Assembly: GCF_014645375.1 (NCBI RefSeq)
Contig: NZ_BMLT01000003.1
Location: 62,001 to 126,000, forward strand
Reading direction: 5' to 3'
Length of the DNA stretch: 64,000 nucleotides
From: Marinobacterium nitratireducens
GTDB lineage: Bacteria > Pseudomonadota > Gammaproteobacteria > Pseudomonadales > Balneatricaceae
In this document: positions 18,452-27,061 of the stretch, one piece after another
Layout: each line of letters begins with the position of its first letter
How positions within the stretch are numbered: position 1 is the stretch's first letter
Notes under the pieces: generated by a model
Seen by the model: only the letters and a program-made list of their open reading frames with translations
The model's database searches: none
Told to the model about the DNA's origin: nothing
Program-made: the position numbers and the translations under genes

Positions 18452-19051
18452 TTACTGTTCGCGCGGCCGGCATTTCATGGTCGGCGCCTCGAACCCCCAG
18501 GTGATCATCGCCTCGCCCTGATGTTCCCAGAAGCTTTCGTTACGCCCCTCGTACTTGGCCCCGCTGCCGCTTGGCTGCACGAACATCAGCGATACGCTGT
18601 CGCCATACTCGGCGATCAGCGTTGCCGGTTCGGTTTCGAAGTAGGTCACCACCACCTCATTGGCCGGCTGATCATCGCAGACAAAGAAGACAGGCCCGTT
18701 ACCGGAGACCAGGCGGTAACGCGCCTGCAGCTCGGCAATCCGATGGCGGTACTCGGACTCGACGCAGGCGTGCTTGTCCTCGCGCTTCCAGCACTCGTTG
18801 CGACCCTTGATCCAGCCGCGCTGCTCCGCCTTCAGCACCGGCGGCTGCTCGTTGACCGCAATCTCCGCCGCCTGGCCGTAGACCGAGGCAAGCTCCCGGT
18901 CCAGCGCGGACAGTTGCGCATCGAGGCATACCAGATCCTCGATACTGCCCGAGGCGACATTGTCGCAGCTGAAAGAAGGCCCTTCGCCGGCGGCCCGGAC
19001 GAGCCCGGCGGAAAACAGGACCACCCCCAGGACAAATGCTGTCAGCTTCAT
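18452..19051 (-). CDS. LprI-MliC two-domain lysozyme inhibitor
   Basis: A 199-residue exported protein with a signal peptide (MKLTAFVLGVVLFSAGLVRA). The first domain is LprI-like (DUF1311): FSCDNVASGSIEDLVC, LDRELASVYGQA and QRGWIKGRNECW. A C-terminal MliC/PliC-like domain follows: VFFVCDDQPANEVVVTYF, SLMFVQPSGSGAKYEG and APTMKCRPR. Both domains are individually known lysozyme inhibitors or related folds. The cysteine pairs needed for disulfides are present. It should protect peptidoglycan from c-type lysozyme in the periplasm. The ATG at 19051 has GGGAGG upstream. Confidence 0.85.
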   Translation of the reverse strand: MKLTAFVLGVVLFSAGLVRAAGEGPSFSCDNVASGSIEDLVCLDAQLSALDRELASVYGQAAEIAVNEQPPVLKAEQRGWIKGRNECWKREDKHACVESEYRHRIAELQARYRLVSGNGPVFFVCDDQPANEVVVTYFETEPATLIAEYGDSVSLMFVQPSGSGAKYEGRNESFWEHQGEAMITWGFEAPTMKCRPREQ

Positions 19052-19119
19052 CGAAACCACCTCCCTTCCCAGATTCCGTTGCGCGCCCCGCCCGCTCCGG
19101 GGACAGCCGCCGCGCAGAG

Positions 19120-19566
19120 TCATTCCCAGAAATGCGGCGTCTCGGGGTCGTCCCGGTGCGCCTGCGCCTGACGACAGAAGCCGGTCTGGTCCAGCGCGCC
19201 CTCGGCCATGAACAGCCCCATCACAAGGCCGTAGCTGAACAGCAGGTGCTGCTTGAAGTGCTCGGCTTCGTCAGCGCTGTAGTCATCGGCCTGTGGCGTT
19301 AGCTCGTCGAAGGCCTGGACGAATTTCGCCCGGTCGACATCGAAGCTGTCGCACAGGCCATCCACCGCCGTGGCGTAACTCAAATCGTTCAACACCTGCT
19401 GCTGTTGCGGAGCGAGAAACCCCTCGAGCAAGTCATCGACCTGGCGCCAGGCCTCCTGCAACTGCTCGTGCGGCGGCGCCCCCCCGCCGGCAGACAGCGC
19501 CGTTCCCGGCAGCATCATCGCTGCAACCAGAATCAGGCCAACCGGCATCAAGGTGCGCATGTGCAT
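19120..19566 (-). CDS. Small exported protein of unknown function
   Basis: A 148-residue protein with a signal peptide (MPVGLILVAAMMLPGTALSA) and a helical acidic domain with two cysteines (GLCDSF and TGFCRQ). I recognise no family. It lies 68 bp upstream of the lysozyme-inhibitor gene on the same strand and may begin the exported-protein operon 19566-17400. Two in-frame starts (19566 and 19560) are possible. Confidence 0.7.
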   Translation of the reverse strand: MHMRTLMPVGLILVAAMMLPGTALSAGGGAPPHEQLQEAWRQVDDLLEGFLAPQQQQVLNDLSYATAVDGLCDSFDVDRAKFVQAFDELTPQADDYSADEAEHFKQHLLFSYGLVMGLFMAEGALDQTGFCRQAQAHRDDPETPHFWE

Positions 19567-19709
19567 TGCAAGCTTCCAATCCAGGACTGCATCTGCGTGC
19601 AGGTCCGCTGGCGGTGAATCCGCACGCGGGGACTTGCATAACCCATAAGGCGCCGCGCCGGACCATTTCAGTCTAGACAATAAAAACGGCGCCAACTGAC
19701 CCGCGCCGC

Positions 19710-19967
19710 TCATCGCTCCAGACTCTCGCCCGCCTCGAAACCGGCCGGGCTCAGCCAGGGTGCTCTGGTGGAAATCGCCTCCAGCAGCGCGGCGGCCTTC
19801 GACGCCGATCCCGTTGCCTGGACGGTGCACGAGAATCTTCCGATCCACTGCGCCCCTGACCGCACCGGTGCTGCCGGTATGAAGGTCACCGTCACAATGC
19901 GCCGGAACCAGGGTGGCGTCCGTGCAATGCGGAACGCCCGTACCCGGCGCCTCACTTGATTCGCCAT
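19710..19967 (-). CDS. Possible 85-residue hypothetical protein
   Basis: An open frame from ATG 19967 to TGA 19710. The second half (WIGRFSCTVQATGSASKAAALLEAISTRAPWLSPAGFE) has protein-like composition and host-like codon use; the first 20 residues are Arg-rich. It is divergent from the AraC regulator at 20004. I recognise no family and it may be spurious. The rest of the 19567-20003 gap shows nothing else. Confidence 0.35.
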   Translation of the reverse strand: MANQVRRRVRAFRIARTPPWFRRIVTVTFIPAAPVRSGAQWIGRFSCTVQATGSASKAAALLEAISTRAPWLSPAGFEAGESLER

Positions 19968-20003
19968 GACGAAACTATCAATAATGCTCCGGACAAGCAC
20001 AAT

Positions 20004-21056
20004 ATGGTCAGCCGGAACATGGCGGAACAATTTCCTACCTTCAAGATCAGAAGCGGCGCATTGACCGGCTTCGCCGAGCTCTGTCGCCGCTATCAGCTGA
20101 ATCCCATCCGGCTGCTGGCGCTGGAGGACCTTTCTCCGACGGTGCTTCGCTCGTACGACATCAGTATTCCTTACGATAGCCTTATCCGCGTGCTTGAACA
20201 TGCCGCAACCGAGGCCGACGACCCGCTGTTCAGCCTGCGGCTATCTTTACGCCATGGCATCGAAACAATTGGCCCGCTGGGGCTGCTGGCAGGCCAGTGC
20301 AATTCGCTTGCCGAAAGCCTGGAGACATTTAAAAAATATGTTCACTTTCATGCACAGGGCATTGAAATCGATGTAAAAACCGAAGGAAACAAAGCCCTCC
20401 TGACCTACAGCGCAAACGTGAATACCGAGGTCAACCTTATCCAGCTGGTTCAGCTTGGCGTTGGACGCTGTTTCAATATCCTGCGCGACCTCAGACCCGA
20501 GGGGATGCCTGTTTCAGCGGTCCAGTTCCAGCACGCGCAGCAGGCCCCGACGGAAGACTATGAAAAACTGCTCGGGGCCAGGGTGCTCTTCAATCAGCCC
20601 CACAATGCCGTCATATTCCCGGCGCGTTACCTGACTGCAACACCCAACCGCACCTCGTCCGAAGTGCGCAGATACTTCGAAACCTATATCGAACGCGCCG
20701 GTGGCAAAAGTGAAAAACCCCTGGAGCTACAGGTCACCCAGTTAATCCGCGAACTGATGCCGACAGGCGAGGCAACCGCATCCACCGTGGCGAAACTGCT
20801 CGGTATGAATATCCGGGTCCTGCAGCGCGAGCTGCAGGCCATGGACACCAGCTTCAGGTCGCTGCTGGAAACCGTACGCTACGAGCTTGCCCGCGAGTGG
20901 ATGACCAACAGCGCGACACCGCTGACGGATCTCGCTCTGCAACTGGGCTATTCTGAGCTCAGCGCTTTCTCCCGGGCCTTCAAGCGCTGGAGTGGTTCTT
21001 CACCGCAGCAGTGGCAGGAAGAGCAGTGGCGAAAAATCCACGGCAGCCCGTCTTAG
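20004..21056 (+). CDS. AraC family regulator (arabinose-binding-like N-domain, OruR type)
   Basis: A 350-residue protein. The large N-terminal domain (about 20-220) with LTGFAELCRRYQLNPIRLL and HGIETIGPLGLLAGQCN is typical of the AraC group that includes ornithine regulators. The C-terminal helix-turn-helix pair (about 255-340) ends YSELSAFSRAFKRWSGSSPQQW. The likely start is 20004, with 20019 as an alternative. No catabolic gene is directly linked, so the target is unknown. Confidence 0.88.
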   Translation: MVSRNMAEQFPTFKIRSGALTGFAELCRRYQLNPIRLLALEDLSPTVLRSYDISIPYDSLIRVLEHAATEADDPLFSLRLSLRHGIETIGPLGLLAGQCNSLAESLETFKKYVHFHAQGIEIDVKTEGNKALLTYSANVNTEVNLIQLVQLGVGRCFNILRDLRPEGMPVSAVQFQHAQQAPTEDYEKLLGARVLFNQPHNAVIFPARYLTATPNRTSSEVRRYFETYIERAGGKSEKPLELQVTQLIRELMPTGEATASTVAKLLGMNIRVLQRELQAMDTSFRSLLETVRYELAREWMTNSATPLTDLALQLGYSELSAFSRAFKRWSGSSPQQWQEEQWRKIHGSPS

Positions 21057-21284
21057 AACTCCCCTCAATCGCATCAAAACGCTAGCTCCTATCCGAACGT
21101 CTGAACCTCGGCACGAATATCGTCGGTCACCGCACCCATCGGCTCGTCATCAAGCTTACGATGGTTTGCATGGTCTGTTTGCCGCTCTCGTACGTCGCGG
21201 CAGGCATCGCCGACTTTCTGGCACAATAAATGTTGAGCCCGGCATGCCGGTGACGGCCCCCTTTTCACAGGGGAAGCTGGCCGG

Positions 21285-21752
21285 TCACTCGGCCACGATA
21301 TCTTCTCGGGTGGAGCCGACGATATCCAGCAGCTCCCCGCTTTCGGCCTCAGGAACCTGATGCTTCGCCAGTACCTGCTTGAACAGCTCCACCATTCGAT
21401 CCCATTCCGACGCTGAGATGTTCAGGTGGGCGTGGGCGGTTTTCATATCGCGCCCCGTATATTGGCAGGGGCCACCGGTCACCTGGCACACCATAGCGGT
21501 GACCTGGTACTTGAGGTAGGGAGATGGCACCGACTTGCGCGCCGCGTCGATCGCCGGGTTGGCGTTGAGCGTCTCGTCCGGTACCAGAACATCGATAAAG
21601 TCGCTGACGACAACCGATATCGGCGCCAGGCCGCCAAGCCGGTCATACAACGAGGGGGGCGCCACTTCCGTTTGCGCGAGCGCACCAGCGCCCGGTAACA
21701 GCAACGCGGCGACAAGGCTGCCACGTCTCAATGCTTCGGATAATCCAGTCAT
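21285..21752 (-). CDS. Exported group 1 truncated hemoglobin
   Basis: A 155-residue protein whose 2-on-2 globin core starts at LYDRLGGLAPISVVVSDFID. It contains the E-helix/CD region GGPCQYTGRDMKTAHAHLNIS with the heme-proximal His. An N-terminal signal (LVAALLLPGAGALAQ) predicts a periplasmic location, which is unusual for a truncated hemoglobin. Two Cys (MVCQ, GPCQ) could form a disulfide there. Such globins bind O2 or NO; a periplasmic NO or peroxide role is only a guess. Confidence 0.85.
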   Translation of the reverse strand: MTGLSEALRRGSLVAALLLPGAGALAQTEVAPPSLYDRLGGLAPISVVVSDFIDVLVPDETLNANPAIDAARKSVPSPYLKYQVTAMVCQVTGGPCQYTGRDMKTAHAHLNISASEWDRMVELFKQVLAKHQVPEAESGELLDIVGSTREDIVAE

Positions 21753-21892
21753 GGTTTATCTCCCACTGGGGTCTTTACGTTTTTACCCGAACAGCGAGCC
21801 GACAAGTATTCGGGCACGCAGTCGGCGGGAACCGCCCGCCTCCGTTTAACGTCAGTTTAGTTTGAAGGGCCGGTATCGGCCTGCGATGACGG

Positions 21893-23236
21893 TTAATCGA
21901 AAGCGGCGGTCCAGGGCGGCGCCGCGAAGCGCATGTCGGCGTAGCGCAACGGCCAGACGATCTTCGACTCGCCGTCGAACAGCTGCACCATCGGGAAGTA
22001 GAACCCCTCCATGAAGCGCCCGGTCATCACCTCGTTGACGGACACGGCGTGGGCACCCGGCTGGCGCGCATAGCGGTACAGGTTCCAGATGCCCCGGTAG
22101 GCAGTGCGGTGGACGGTGCGAATCAGGCGCTCGCGGTCGAGACTGGCAGCGGCGTTGAGCGCCCGGATCGACATACGCATGTAATCGTAGTGCAAGCCGG
22201 CGGCAACGATATTGGGATACTGGCCGTACCGGGCCTGGTAACGCCGCACCCACCAGCGCTGCCACAGCGCGATGGGCATCGCCGAGTCCATGCAGATGGC
22301 ATAGTTCGAGGCCTCGCCGGTGCGGCGATACCAGTCGCTGCTGCCGCGCAGCGAGTCGGCCACCAGCAGTGCCGCGAGCGCCTCCTCTCGAAATTGCCGT
22401 ACAAAGCTGCTGGCGGCGACATTGCCGGAATTGGTCATCGCCAGGAAGGACACCTCTTGCTGCCGGAAATGGCGCAGTATCCGGCGATAGTCGGTCTGCT
22501 CGAGCCCGACCGGGTCGGCGACCTGCACCTCGAAGTCCAGCCGCCGCAGGGTCGCGGCCATCGCTTCGCCCCAGCTCTCGCCCCAGGGCGTATCCTCGAC
22601 GACGATGGCGGCCCTGAGGCTGGCGGGCCGCCACAGTCCCTGGCGGCGAAAGTGACTCAGCGGCTCGAGATACTGCGGTATCAACCGCGCCGGTGAGGGC
22701 CAGCCCTTGAACCAGCCCCCGTAGCGCACCGGATCGGCATTGAGCCGGTCGGCGATCGCCTGCCCCGAGGCCACGTTGCCCAGGTGCACCATGCCAAGAT
22801 CCGCCTCGACCTCCATGACCGCCAGCGCCACGGCGGTGTGCCAGCCGCCGAACATCAGCTCGACTTCGCCACGCGCGAGAACATCCCCGACCGCGTCGGC
22901 GGCAATGACGGGGTCCGAGCGGCTGTCGATCCAGACCGGCTCGATGCGTCGTTGCCGGCCGTCGATCAGCAGCGGCAACTCGCCTTCGGCGCCGGCATCG
23001 TCGAGCGCCATCTCGATCCCCTGACGGATGTCGCGCCCGGTGCCACTGGCCGGCCCGCCGAACGGTCCCATAACGCCGATGCGCAGCGCCGTCGGCGCTT
23101 CGGCCGTGGCGACCCGCCGGACGCCAGGCAGCAGGGCGCTTGCCACCAGCAACCCGGAACTCGTCAGCAAGCGGCGGCGCCCGGGTGAGCGCGCACCGGC
23201 GCAGGATCTGCATTCGACCTCGCCCTTGTTGCCCAT
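21893..23236 (-). CDS. Periplasmic substrate-binding protein (amide/urea/branched-chain type), orphan
   Basis: A 447-residue type I periplasmic-binding-fold protein related to UrtA/FmdD/AmiC: IGVMGPFGGPASGTGRDIRQGIEMAL at the start of lobe 1, LMFGGWHTAVALAVM, and VAAGLHYDYMRMSIRALNAA. The N-terminus has a twin-Arg-like RRRLLTSSGLLVASALL export signal. No ABC permease or ATPase gene is adjacent. Instead it is divergent from a membrane adenylate cyclase, so a sensory rather than transport role is plausible. Start ATG 23236 has GGAGAGAG upstream. Confidence 0.85.
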   Translation of the reverse strand: MGNKGEVECRSCAGARSPGRRRLLTSSGLLVASALLPGVRRVATAEAPTALRIGVMGPFGGPASGTGRDIRQGIEMALDDAGAEGELPLLIDGRQRRIEPVWIDSRSDPVIAADAVGDVLARGEVELMFGGWHTAVALAVMEVEADLGMVHLGNVASGQAIADRLNADPVRYGGWFKGWPSPARLIPQYLEPLSHFRRQGLWRPASLRAAIVVEDTPWGESWGEAMAATLRRLDFEVQVADPVGLEQTDYRRILRHFRQQEVSFLAMTNSGNVAASSFVRQFREEALAALLVADSLRGSSDWYRRTGEASNYAICMDSAMPIALWQRWWVRRYQARYGQYPNIVAAGLHYDYMRMSIRALNAAASLDRERLIRTVHRTAYRGIWNLYRYARQPGAHAVSVNEVMTGRFMEGFYFPMVQLFDGESKIVWPLRYADMRFAAPPWTAAFD

Positions 23237-23322
23237 CGACTCTCTCCTCAGCGTCGCTGCCCTGCGCGTTGCCGGCAACAGGGCCACCCACGCGAAAAAG
23301 CGCTAGGCTCTGAATAGCTGAC

Positions 23323-23337
23323 GACCCGCGACGGGTC
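23323..23337. promoter_or_regulatory. Palindrome between the binding-protein and cyclase genes
   Basis: GACCCG-CGA-CGGGTC has 6-bp perfect arms in the 138-bp divergent promoter region and is followed by TCCGGACC. It may be an operator for both genes. Confidence 0.35.
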
Positions 23338-23374
23338 CGGACCGCATCCCGGTCGGACGGATGAGGGCAGCACC

Positions 23375-25156
23375 ATGCGCTTTATGAAGAATAGCCTGAA
23401 GGCGAGAATGACCGCCTACTTCCTGCTGGTGTCGATGACGGTCGTCATCGGCCTGGCGGCGGCTTCCTACCGGCTGTCCGCAAGCCGGCTCGAAGCCATG
23501 GCGATCGCCCGCTTCGAAGTGATCGCCGAATACAAGCAGCAGGAGATCGACGACTTCATCGCCGGTCAGGCGGATACCGTCACCCAGCTCGCAGCCCTCG
23601 AGGAGCTGCGCGCGGCAGGGCTGGCGCTGCTGGCCCAGCGGCCCGGCACCGCGCCCTACCAGAGCGCCTACCTGAAGCTGGCCAATACGCTGTTCAATGC
23701 CACCTACCGCGGTTCCTGGGCGGTGATGGCGACCGACCTCACCGATATCCTGCTGATCGAGCTGGCCAGCGGACGGGTGTTCTTCTCCACCGATCCCGAT
23801 GACGAGGGTGATCTGCGGCAGGAAGCGCTACCGGCTCCCGGCGGACGACAGGACACCGAAGTCAGGCCGGTCTACCGCCCCCCGGGCACCGACAAGCCGC
23901 GACTGACCATTTCGGCACCGCTGCTCGATCAAGAGGGCGAGCCCTACGCGCTGATGGAGGCCCATATCCGACTGCCGATCCTGGTCGAAATCGTCAGCCG
24001 GCGAGCGGGAATGGGCCAGACCGGCGACTCCTATCTCGTCGACAGCGGTCACCGCCTGGTGGCGACCGCGCCCTTCACCCGCAACGATGCGGCCGGCGAA
24101 GTGCACAGTGTCGGTATCGACAGCGCCGTCGCCGGTCAGAACGGCGCGCAGCATTACATCGATTACAGCGGCAATCCGGTGATCGGCAGCTATCGCTGGC
24201 TGCCCGGGCTCGGCCTTGCGTTGCTGACGGAAATCGGCACCAGCGAGGCGCTGCAACCGGCGACCCGGCTGGGCGGGTCGATTCTGGTGCTGGGCATGGG
24301 GTCGGTGCTGCTGCTGGGTATCGGCATCTACCTGATCGCACGCCAGATCGCGCGACCCATACTGGCGATTACGGCCACCGCCCACGAGATCGCCCTGGGC
24401 GACCTGAGGCAGCGGGCGCCGGTCCTGGCTCACGACGAAACCGGCGACCTGGCCACCAACTTCAATGAGATGATCGACCGGCTGAGGGATACCCTGGATC
24501 TGCTATCCGACGAAAAGCAGAAGTCGGAACAGCTGCTGCTCAACATCCTGCCGGCACCGATCGCCGAGCGACTCAAACGCGGCGAGGGCACCATCGCCGA
24601 CAGCTTCGCCAATGTCAGCATCATGTTCGCCGATATCGTCAACTTCACGCCGCTGGCATCGTTGCTGCCCCCGACCCGCCTGGTGGAACTGCTCAACGAG
24701 ATCTTCACCGAATTCGACCGCCTGTGCGAGATCCGCGGGCTGGAAAAGATCAAGACGATCGGCGACGCCTACATGGTCGTGGCGGGCCTCCCCGCGCTAC
24801 GCGACGATCATGCCCGGGTCGTGGCCGACATGGCACTGGACATGCTCGACGCCATCGAGGACTTCAACCGCCGCCACCAGCTCGAACTGATGCTGCGCAT
24901 CGGCATCAACAGCGGTCCCGTGGTCGCCGGGGTGATCGGCACCAAGAAGTTCATCTACGACATCTGGGGCGACGCGGTCAACATCGCCTCGCGCATGGAG
25001 TCCCAGGGCGTCACCGGCCGCATCCAGGTCTCCGAAGCGACCTATGCCTACCTTGAACCCTTTTACCACTTCGACGATCGCGGCATCATCAGCATCCGCG
25101 GCAAGGGCGAGATGCGCACCTGGGTACTTGTCGGACGCAAGCAGCGGCCCGACTGA
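23375..25156 (+). CDS. Membrane class III adenylate cyclase (Cache-HAMP-cyclase)
   Basis: A 593-residue protein. A transmembrane helix (about 13-32), a periplasmic Cache-type sensor (about 35-305), a second helix (about 307-325), HAMP (ARPILAITATAHEIALGDL...) and a C-terminal cyclase domain (about 410-585) can be followed in order. The cyclase has both metal Asp (FADIVNFT, TIGDAYM), the adenine-selecting Lys/Asp (EKIKTIGD, FIYDIWGD) and the transition-state Asn/Arg (NIASRME). It should make cAMP in response to a periplasmic cue. It is divergent from an orphan binding protein, a possible ligand-presenting partner. Confidence 0.92.
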   Translation: MRFMKNSLKARMTAYFLLVSMTVVIGLAAASYRLSASRLEAMAIARFEVIAEYKQQEIDDFIAGQADTVTQLAALEELRAAGLALLAQRPGTAPYQSAYLKLANTLFNATYRGSWAVMATDLTDILLIELASGRVFFSTDPDDEGDLRQEALPAPGGRQDTEVRPVYRPPGTDKPRLTISAPLLDQEGEPYALMEAHIRLPILVEIVSRRAGMGQTGDSYLVDSGHRLVATAPFTRNDAAGEVHSVGIDSAVAGQNGAQHYIDYSGNPVIGSYRWLPGLGLALLTEIGTSEALQPATRLGGSILVLGMGSVLLLGIGIYLIARQIARPILAITATAHEIALGDLRQRAPVLAHDETGDLATNFNEMIDRLRDTLDLLSDEKQKSEQLLLNILPAPIAERLKRGEGTIADSFANVSIMFADIVNFTPLASLLPPTRLVELLNEIFTEFDRLCEIRGLEKIKTIGDAYMVVAGLPALRDDHARVVADMALDMLDAIEDFNRRHQLELMLRIGINSGPVVAGVIGTKKFIYDIWGDAVNIASRMESQGVTGRIQVSEATYAYLEPFYHFDDRGIISIRGKGEMRTWVLVGRKQRPD

Positions 25157-25654
25157 ACGCGGCGGGAGCTGCGTCAAGCTCGACATTGAAGCAACACCAT
25201 ACCGAGCTTCAGCGAAGCGTCAACGGATTGCCGGCGTTTCACCCCGAACGTCGGCTACAGCCCCGTAACTTAGGATCCAGGCCTCCGGGCGAATGCCTGT
25301 TACAAGGATCTCTTGCACGCATTTGAAGCGATGGCGCAGTCGTAGACCTGTATCAGGCTAGGAGCTGGGTGCTCTGTCCCCGGAATTACGCTCGGACACG
25401 CACGACTCAGAGTCGATTGTCGTCCGTAAGGTGGAGATCAAGCATCTGGTCCCCGCAATGATGGCTGGCAAGCTGCAGCTGACCGATACCCGGGAGCTGT
25501 CGGCTGAGCAGATCGCTTAACCTTACAAGTCGCTGGCTGGTATCGAGCCCGGATTCCCGAGCCTGCACGATCGGCAGGTCCGGCAGAGGGAAACCGCTTT
25601 TGCGTTACACTTTGTAAGCGCACGGGGCTTCCTTGAATCGACCGGGTCTTGCCG
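25157..25654. other. 500-bp gap without a convincing gene
   Basis: Between the cyclase and the CorA-like gene I see no gene. A 50-codon startless stretch (25371-25520, ending ELSAEQIA) is protein-like and may be a remnant of something, but I cannot name it. No repeat or hairpin stands out. Confidence 0.4.
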
Positions 25655-26626
25655 ATGACATTTGCCATCGAGTTCAACTTCAACACCAAGCAGGAACGCC
25701 CGGTGTCCCTGGACGAGATCGAGGCGACTCCGGCAAGCGGACTTTACTACTGGATCGACCTGAAGGCCGAGCCAAAGGCGACGGTGAGGGCTTTCCTCGA
25801 GCGGATGCAGATCGACCGGCTGATCCTGGACCTGCTGCTAGACGATGAGCCCCCGCCAAGACTCAACGTGTTTTCCTCCTGCCTGCACTTCACGCTGCGC
25901 GAAGCCCGCGTGGTGAACGACGACTGGCTCACCGTGCCCGTGGAGGTAGTGCTGGGGCCGCATTTCATGCTCACCTCACATCCGGCGCCTGTCGAGTTTC
26001 TCGCCGACATCAGGCAAACCTACAGAGAGGACTTTCATGAGCACAGCCACTCCCCCGGCTTCTTGCTGTTCGAGCTGGCGGACCATCTGACACAGGGTTA
26101 CCGGCTTGCGCTCAACGCCATCAGCGAGATGATCGAAGACATTCAGTCGCAGATTCTCGGTGAAACGGAAGGCAAAATGTTCCGTGAAGTCCACGACCTG
26201 CTCCGCTCGCTGCTGGAATTTCGCAAGATCATCATATCCACCCGGGAGATCGTGCACGAACTGGCGACGCGAAAATCACCTTACGTCAGCCCGACCACGC
26301 AGCCGTTTCTGGAGAAAAAAGGCGTGCTGCTGGATCGCCTGAGTGCCGATGTCACCACCGAACGCGAGGTCCTCTCCGAAAGCCTGAACCTCTACATGGG
26401 CATCGTCAGTCACCGCACCAACCGGATCGTCACCAAGCTGACGATGGTCAGCATGTTCTTTCTGCCGCTTTCCTTCCTCGCGGCCGTCTACGGCATGAAC
26501 TTCGGCTCGGCCGACTCCACCATGCCGGAAGTCGGCTGGAAATACGGCTATGTGTTCTTCTGGTGCGTCGCCGCCGCCATCGTCGGCTTTCTGGTGTACT
26601 GGATGCGGCGCAATAAATGGTTTTGA
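25655..26626 (+). CDS. CorA/ZntB family divalent cation transporter
   Basis: A 323-residue protein with the CorA layout. A long cytoplasmic alpha/beta and coiled-coil part (about 1-260) contains EVVLGPHFMLTSHPAPVEF. Two C-terminal transmembrane helices (about 262-282 and 295-315) follow. The pore motif YGMNF ends helix 1, and the C-terminus is basic (YWMRRNKWF). The GMN filter is intact. Mg2+ or Zn2+ specificity cannot be read from this; the length fits ZntB-type proteins. ATG 25655 is preferred to the TTG two codons upstream. Confidence 0.88.
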   Translation: MTFAIEFNFNTKQERPVSLDEIEATPASGLYYWIDLKAEPKATVRAFLERMQIDRLILDLLLDDEPPPRLNVFSSCLHFTLREARVVNDDWLTVPVEVVLGPHFMLTSHPAPVEFLADIRQTYREDFHEHSHSPGFLLFELADHLTQGYRLALNAISEMIEDIQSQILGETEGKMFREVHDLLRSLLEFRKIIISTREIVHELATRKSPYVSPTTQPFLEKKGVLLDRLSADVTTEREVLSESLNLYMGIVSHRTNRIVTKLTMVSMFFLPLSFLAAVYGMNFGSADSTMPEVGWKYGYVFFWCVAAAIVGFLVYWMRRNKWF

Positions 26627-27061
26627 ACAACACATCACTTTAAAACCAACTGCACGAATTCAATTCATTTCAGGCTAACAGCGCAAAGCCTATGGTGATA
26701 AGCCGGTAAATGGATATACCGACCCCTGACTGCAAAAACACACGTTACCTGCCCTGCGACCTGCCAATCAACCACCACTTTGGTAGGTTGGGTGCAGACC
26801 CGAAGGGTCGGAACCCAACAGCAGGATGGCAAAGGCCAATTTTCGGATTAGAGAAGCATCGGAGAATTTTTGGCGATACTTTAATTCCCGATTCGTCTGC
26901 CGGCGATTCATTTCTCTTGAACATGAAAGAAAAGAATGCAAAGGCGCTCTGCAACATGGCGGAGCCTGAAGGCGCCAGTTCGCTGAGTATAACGGTATTA
27001 TGGCTGTCAGTTTTACGTTGGACCTCCGACAGATATAACCGAAGGATTGCCGAAATATTCG
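26627..27061. other. Gap carrying one dispersed palindromic repeat
   Basis: This 435-bp, relatively AT-rich gap separates two genes reading toward each other. Apart from the GTAGGTTGGGT repeat at 26783-26820 I see no supported gene. A 159-codon open frame here (26710-27189) has atypical composition and runs into the regulator gene, so I do not call it. Confidence 0.5.
26783..26820. repeat. Dispersed palindromic repeat, copy 1
   Basis: GTAGGTTGGGT...GACCCGAAGGGTC...ACCCAACA: outer arms TGTTGGGT/ACCCAACA-like and an inner GACCC/GGGTC stem. It belongs to the family also found near 32.1, 53.6 and 60.1 kb. Confidence 0.7.

Noticed and set aside
25371-25520. A 50-codon protein-like stretch in the gap after the adenylate cyclase
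   Set aside because: It has no start codon, a stop lies just upstream in frame, and I recognise no family. It is noted as a possible remnant only.
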